Below, piece after piece: positions 60,350 to 64,000 of a DNA stretch of 64,000 bases (position 1 is its first letter; the number at the start of each line of letters is the position of its first letter). The translations under genes were made by a program, and so were the position numbers. The DNA is from Dipteronia dyeriana (lineage: Eukaryota > Streptophyta > Magnoliopsida > Sapindales > Sapindaceae). Where the stretch lies: assembly GCA_032871835.1 (NCBI GenBank), contig CM065297.1, forward strand, positions 20,775,098 through 20,839,097. The letters run 5' to 3'. Below the pieces are notes generated by a model, which did not search any database, was not told the origin of the DNA, and saw only the letters and a list, made by a program, of their open reading frames with translations.

Positions 60350-61962
60350 AGGACAAGGTGTTGTCTCTGCTGATAGTGTGGATGATCCATTGACATTTAA
60401 GAATGCAAAGGAAGATCCTGATAAAGAAGAATGACTTAAAGCCATAAATCTCGAGATGGAGTCCATGTACTCTAACTCAGTCTAGGATCTTGTATACTTA
60501 CCGGATGGGGTAAAACCCATTGGGTGTAAGCGGATCTACAAGAGAACGAGAGGAGTAGACGGAAAGGTAGAGACCATCAAGGCAAGACTAGTGGCCAAGG
60601 GTTATACCCAGAAAGAGGGGGTCGATTATAAAGAGACCTTCTCTCCAGTAGCCATGTTTAAGTCTATTAGGATTCTCTTATCCATTGTTGCCTATTTTGA
60701 TTCTGAAATTTAGCAAATGGACGTCAAGACTGCATTCTTGAATGACAATCTTGATGAGAGCATCTATATGATGCAACCAGAGGGATTCATGTCTCCAGAT
60801 TAAGAGCAAAAGGTTTGCAAGTTGTAAAGGTCCATATATGGACTTAAGCAAGCATCTAGATCTTGGAACATTAGGTTTAATGATGTGATCAAAACCTATG
60901 GCTTCGAGCAGAACGTCGATGAGCCTTGTGTCTACAAGCGCATCATTGATAAAAAAATAGTTTTCTTGGTCCTATATGTAGATGATGTCCTACTCATTGA
61001 GATTGATGTGGGAGTGTTGTCCGATGTAAAAGGGCTGGCTGGCTAGCCAATTCCAAATGAAAGATTTGGGAGATGCAAGTTATGTTCTAGGGATCCAACT
61101 TATTAGGGATACTAAGAACAAACTTATAGCACTGTCTCAGGCATCATATATCGATAAAATTCTTGTACGGTTTTTGATGCAGAACTTCAAGAAAGGTAAT
61201 TTACCTTTCAGGCATGGAGTTCACTTGTCTAAGGAACAGTGTCCTAAGACACCTCAAGAAGTTGAGGATATGAGACGTGTTCCCTATGCATCAGTAGTAG
61301 GTAGTCTCATGTATGCTATGTTATGCACGAGACCGGACATCTGCTATACAGTGGGAGTAGTCAGCAGATACCAGTCTAACTCAGGATTGGATCATTGGGT
61401 TACTGTCAAGACTATTCTTAAGTATCTTTGAAGAACGAGAAATTTTATGCTAGTGTATTCCAAACAGGATTTGATCCCGTTAGGATACACGGATTCTGAT
61501 TTTCAGTCAGACAGGGATTCTAGAAAATCCACGTCTGGATCAGTATTCACCCTGGGTGGTGGAGCCATTGTGTGGAGAAGTATCAACCAATCTTACATTG
61601 CTGACTCCACCATGGAAGCAGAATATGTAGCTGCTTGTGAAGCTGCTAAAGAGGCTGTTTAGCTCCATAAGTTTTTGAGTGATCCGGAAGTTGTTCCAGA
61701 CCTGGATAAGCCCATCACACCTTATTGTGATAACAGTGGTGTTGTGGCCAATTCCAAAGAACCAAGAAGCCACAAGAGAGGGAAGCATGTAGAGAGAAAG
61801 TATCTTCTCATCAAAGAGATAGTGCAGAGAGGAGATGTGATCCTCGCCAAGATAGCCTCACAAGACAATCACGCTGATCCATTTACGAAGACCTTACCAG
61901 CTAAAGTGCTTTCGGGTCACCTAGATGGTCTAGGGTTACGAGACATGCCTCCCATGCTTTAG
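60350..61962 (+). pseudogene. Copia-2 RT and RNase H, broken
   Basis: [44 protein letters not shown] and an intact LYVDDVLL box (60975-60986), with stops near 60482, 60712, 60800 and 60824 and a frameshift near 61035. Later MKDLGDASYVLGIQLIR, GSLMYAMLCTRPDI. RNase H: KSTSGSVFTLGGGAIVWRS, STMEAEYVAA, PYCDNSGVVANSKEPRSHKRGKHVE, ending with TAG at 61960. Confidence 0.92.
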
Positions 61963-61976
61963 TGCAAGTGGGAGAT
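61963..61976 (+). promoter_or_regulatory. Copia-2 polypurine tract
   Basis: gcaagtgggagat directly before the 3' LTR TGTTGG. Confidence 0.75.
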
Positions 61977-63979
61977 TGTTGGGGTTTATGCCCTAAGCAT
62001 GTAATTTGTAAATGGATTTATGAAGTAAATAAAAAGAAAGGTTCAATTCATTCTTGTTATGTTATTTATTTTATAAAATTGTGTACATATTAACATCTTG
62101 GATTGCCGGATGTAATCTCAAACTGTGTATATGAGTGCCATATATGGATGGATACAGTAAGAGACATACAATCTAAAGAGTCCAGAGATAGCAAATAAAG
62201 TTGTGTACTTTATTTGTGGTTAATCTATAGCTGCGGTCAATTCCGTAATGTACAGTGATTATATCCTGAATCATTCATATGAGATATAGGAATGGAGGCA
62301 CCTTGTACGATGTGATCATATAGGACTGAGCCATGATCTATATGAATCTCACACCAAGATCCGTTTACCGATGAGATTCATATATATCAACTAATGATGG
62401 CTATATGTGGGTGATCTTAATCCTGAGTGTCTTATCGACTCCTTCAGGTTAGATCGTGGTCTTTGATATACCATGGGTGAGGTCAGATGCATTTCCTGAT
62501 CAATATACTCTGTATGTTGGGATTGCGGTTTGGCTTGTGGCTGGGAAGGTTTGTACACAATAGCGGAATCCACTTCTTCTTGTGAGAAGTAGATGGTAGT
62601 TCCCTTAAGGGTTGATTCGGGCTTGGACAATATGAGCGCTCTCCTAATTCCGTGAGGAAATAAGATTTATTGTCCATTAGAGAATCAATGATACTTAAAG
62701 GATATATGTAATTAGAGGGATATAACAGACATTATGACCCAGCTTTAATTATGAACTACTGTGGAGGATCACACCATATGTAATAGTTATATCGATAGAC
62801 ACCGGGTTATATCGGTATGTGTAAAAGCGTCTGCAGTTGAGAGAGTGCAGTTTCGAATTTTTAGTGGAATAACACCGGAGTTAATAATCAAGGAATATTA
62901 ATTAAAGAGTTTAATTAATGATTCTGAAGATTATTGGAGCTCAAAATACTATGGGTCCATTAGGTCCCCTTGCTTGCCCCGATCGATTTAAGTAACAAGG
63001 GTCACGATTAATTAATTGGATTGTCCAATTAATTATGTTACGAAAGTGATACATATTTATTCAGGAATTAATTAAATAATGAGATTATTTAATTAATGAG
63101 TAATGATGATTTAATAAATTAAATAATAAGATTATTTAATTATGTTATTATTCACTAAATGGAGGGTGTATGTTGATATTTATTTTTGAATAAAATAAGA
63201 TAATATGATTATTTTATTTTATTAAATTAAATATTTTATTTTTGAATTTAAATAGTTTGAATTAAAATAAAATCAAATAAAAGATATGAGATATTTTTTA
63301 TTTGAAATTTTTTAAAAATAAAAATAGATTTGATCGTTTTTTTTTAAATTAAATATTATATATTTGATATATATTATTTAAAATAAATTAATAAATAAAA
63401 ATAAAAATAAAAAGTGTTGTGCATGAAAACACACAGCTTTGATATATATAGATATATACATTGACAAAAAAAAAAGAGGTTGGTTTTTTGTTAGACGTAC
63501 AAAAGAAAGAAAGAAAAATATATTTGGTCTTTAGTGTGTGCAAGTCATTGGACCAAGAAAAAAAAAACTATTTTTTTTTAACTACTAGAATTGTTTTAGG
63601 TAGTTTTTTTTAAGAATAAATAGTTTATTCGTTTTTTTTCTCTACACCCTCCATCCTAAGTTCATGAGAACTGTGACGCGCTCACACGCAGTTACCAGTC
63701 CCGGGATATTGCGAGGAATATCAGTGGTACAGACCAGGAGCATATCAAAAAAGTGAAGGAGCCTCCAAACGTTGGTATGATTCTTTTAATCTTCCTTTTT
63801 ATTATTGATTACAATTTTCTGTATTTACATATATATTTTATTAGTGTAATAATTAGTATATGTATTTGTTCCGAAAATAAATACGATCACAAATTCACTG
63901 GTCCTAGATACATATTACGATATGTATAAAAATTTTAAAACTCATTTCCTCTGCGTGACCGGTGAACAGGGTTCCAACA
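61977..63979 (+). repeat. Copia-2 3' LTR
   Basis: 2003 bp. Keeps the 125-bp segment missing from the 5' LTR. The hairpin at about 63419-63440 is decayed by mispairs. An antisense frame (62391-62630) is also present in the 5' LTR but starts at a non-ATG codon and has no homology I know. Confidence 0.93.
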
Positions 63980-63984
63980 GAAAA
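63980..63984. repeat. Copia-2 target site duplication gaaaa (right)
   Basis: Matches 54573-54577. Host DNA of the R2 family resumes to the window end. Confidence 0.85.
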
Positions 63985-64000
63985 GACTAAATATTATATA

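Larger units (their letters stand above)
54578..63979 (+). mobile_element. Copia-2 retrotransposon, full-length but defective
   Basis: Ty1/Copia order: LTR, primer site, gag, protease, integrase, RT, RNase H, polypurine tract, LTR. LTRs are 1850 and 2003 bp, TGTTGG...CCAACA, flanked by gaaaa. Removing the element restores a host R2 unit (ttggtaagttgaaaa then gactaaat). All domains are present but interrupted by stops. Confidence 0.94.

Noticed and set aside
62391..62677. Antisense frames shared by both Copia-2 LTRs (also 54867-55049)
   Set aside because: Starts at non-ATG codons and shared simply because LTRs are copies; no known product.

Overview
The window looks like intergenic DNA from a flowering plant nuclear genome. 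It is very AT-rich and packed with LTR retrotransposons, has plant-type TATA-box leaders and microsatellites, and lacks any bacterial gene organisation. I could not identify a single host gene with a recognisable function, and I saw no rRNA or tRNA gene. Nearly all coding capacity belongs to four degenerate LTR retrotransposon families separated by AT-rich host DNA.

Layout. (1) 1-17215: a Ty1/Copia element (called Copia-1 here) caught in a tandem array with an exact period of 7094 bp. Two full units and a third partial one are visible, and they read as identical. Each unit holds 974 bp of host flank, one complete LTR, a deleted internal region and the first 127 bp of the next LTR. The last copy ends in a full 3' LTR, and the locus is closed by a 5-bp target duplication (agaag at 3077-3081 and 17216-17220). 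(2) 17221-28511: host AT-rich DNA with several diverged repeat families, promoter-like modules, and one small exon-like ORF that could encode a secreted peptide. (3) 28512-41160: a plus-strand Ty3/Gypsy element of Tat type (Gypsy-1). It has broken gag, protease, RT, two RNase H domains and integrase, a 99-bp minisatellite, and an antisense gene with a Transposase_28-like domain and its own TATA box. (4) 41161-42741: host repeats and a GC-rich fragment resembling a hAT terminus. (5) 42747-52750: a minus-strand Tat-type Gypsy element (Gypsy-2, TSD ataac) that lost most of RNase H and all integrase but keeps the same kind of antisense gene. (6) 52756-54572: host DNA. (7) 54578-63979: a second Copia element (Copia-2, TSD gaaaa) with long LTRs and a full gag-protease-integrase-RT-RNase H order broken by stops, inserted in a host repeat also seen at 25 kb and 42 kb.

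How the parts relate. All four elements are defective. Copia-1 lost protease and most of integrase, and its RT active site reads YVDG. Gypsy-1 reads YIDN at the same site. Gypsy-2 and Copia-2 keep YVDD but have deletions or stops. Copia-1, Gypsy-2 and Copia-2 are bounded by target duplications and so are independent insertions rather than nested ones. The two most unusual features are the Copia-1 array, where diverged LTRs sit inside apparently identical tandem copies (very recent amplification or an assembly artefact), and the separately promoted antisense genes of the two Gypsy elements.
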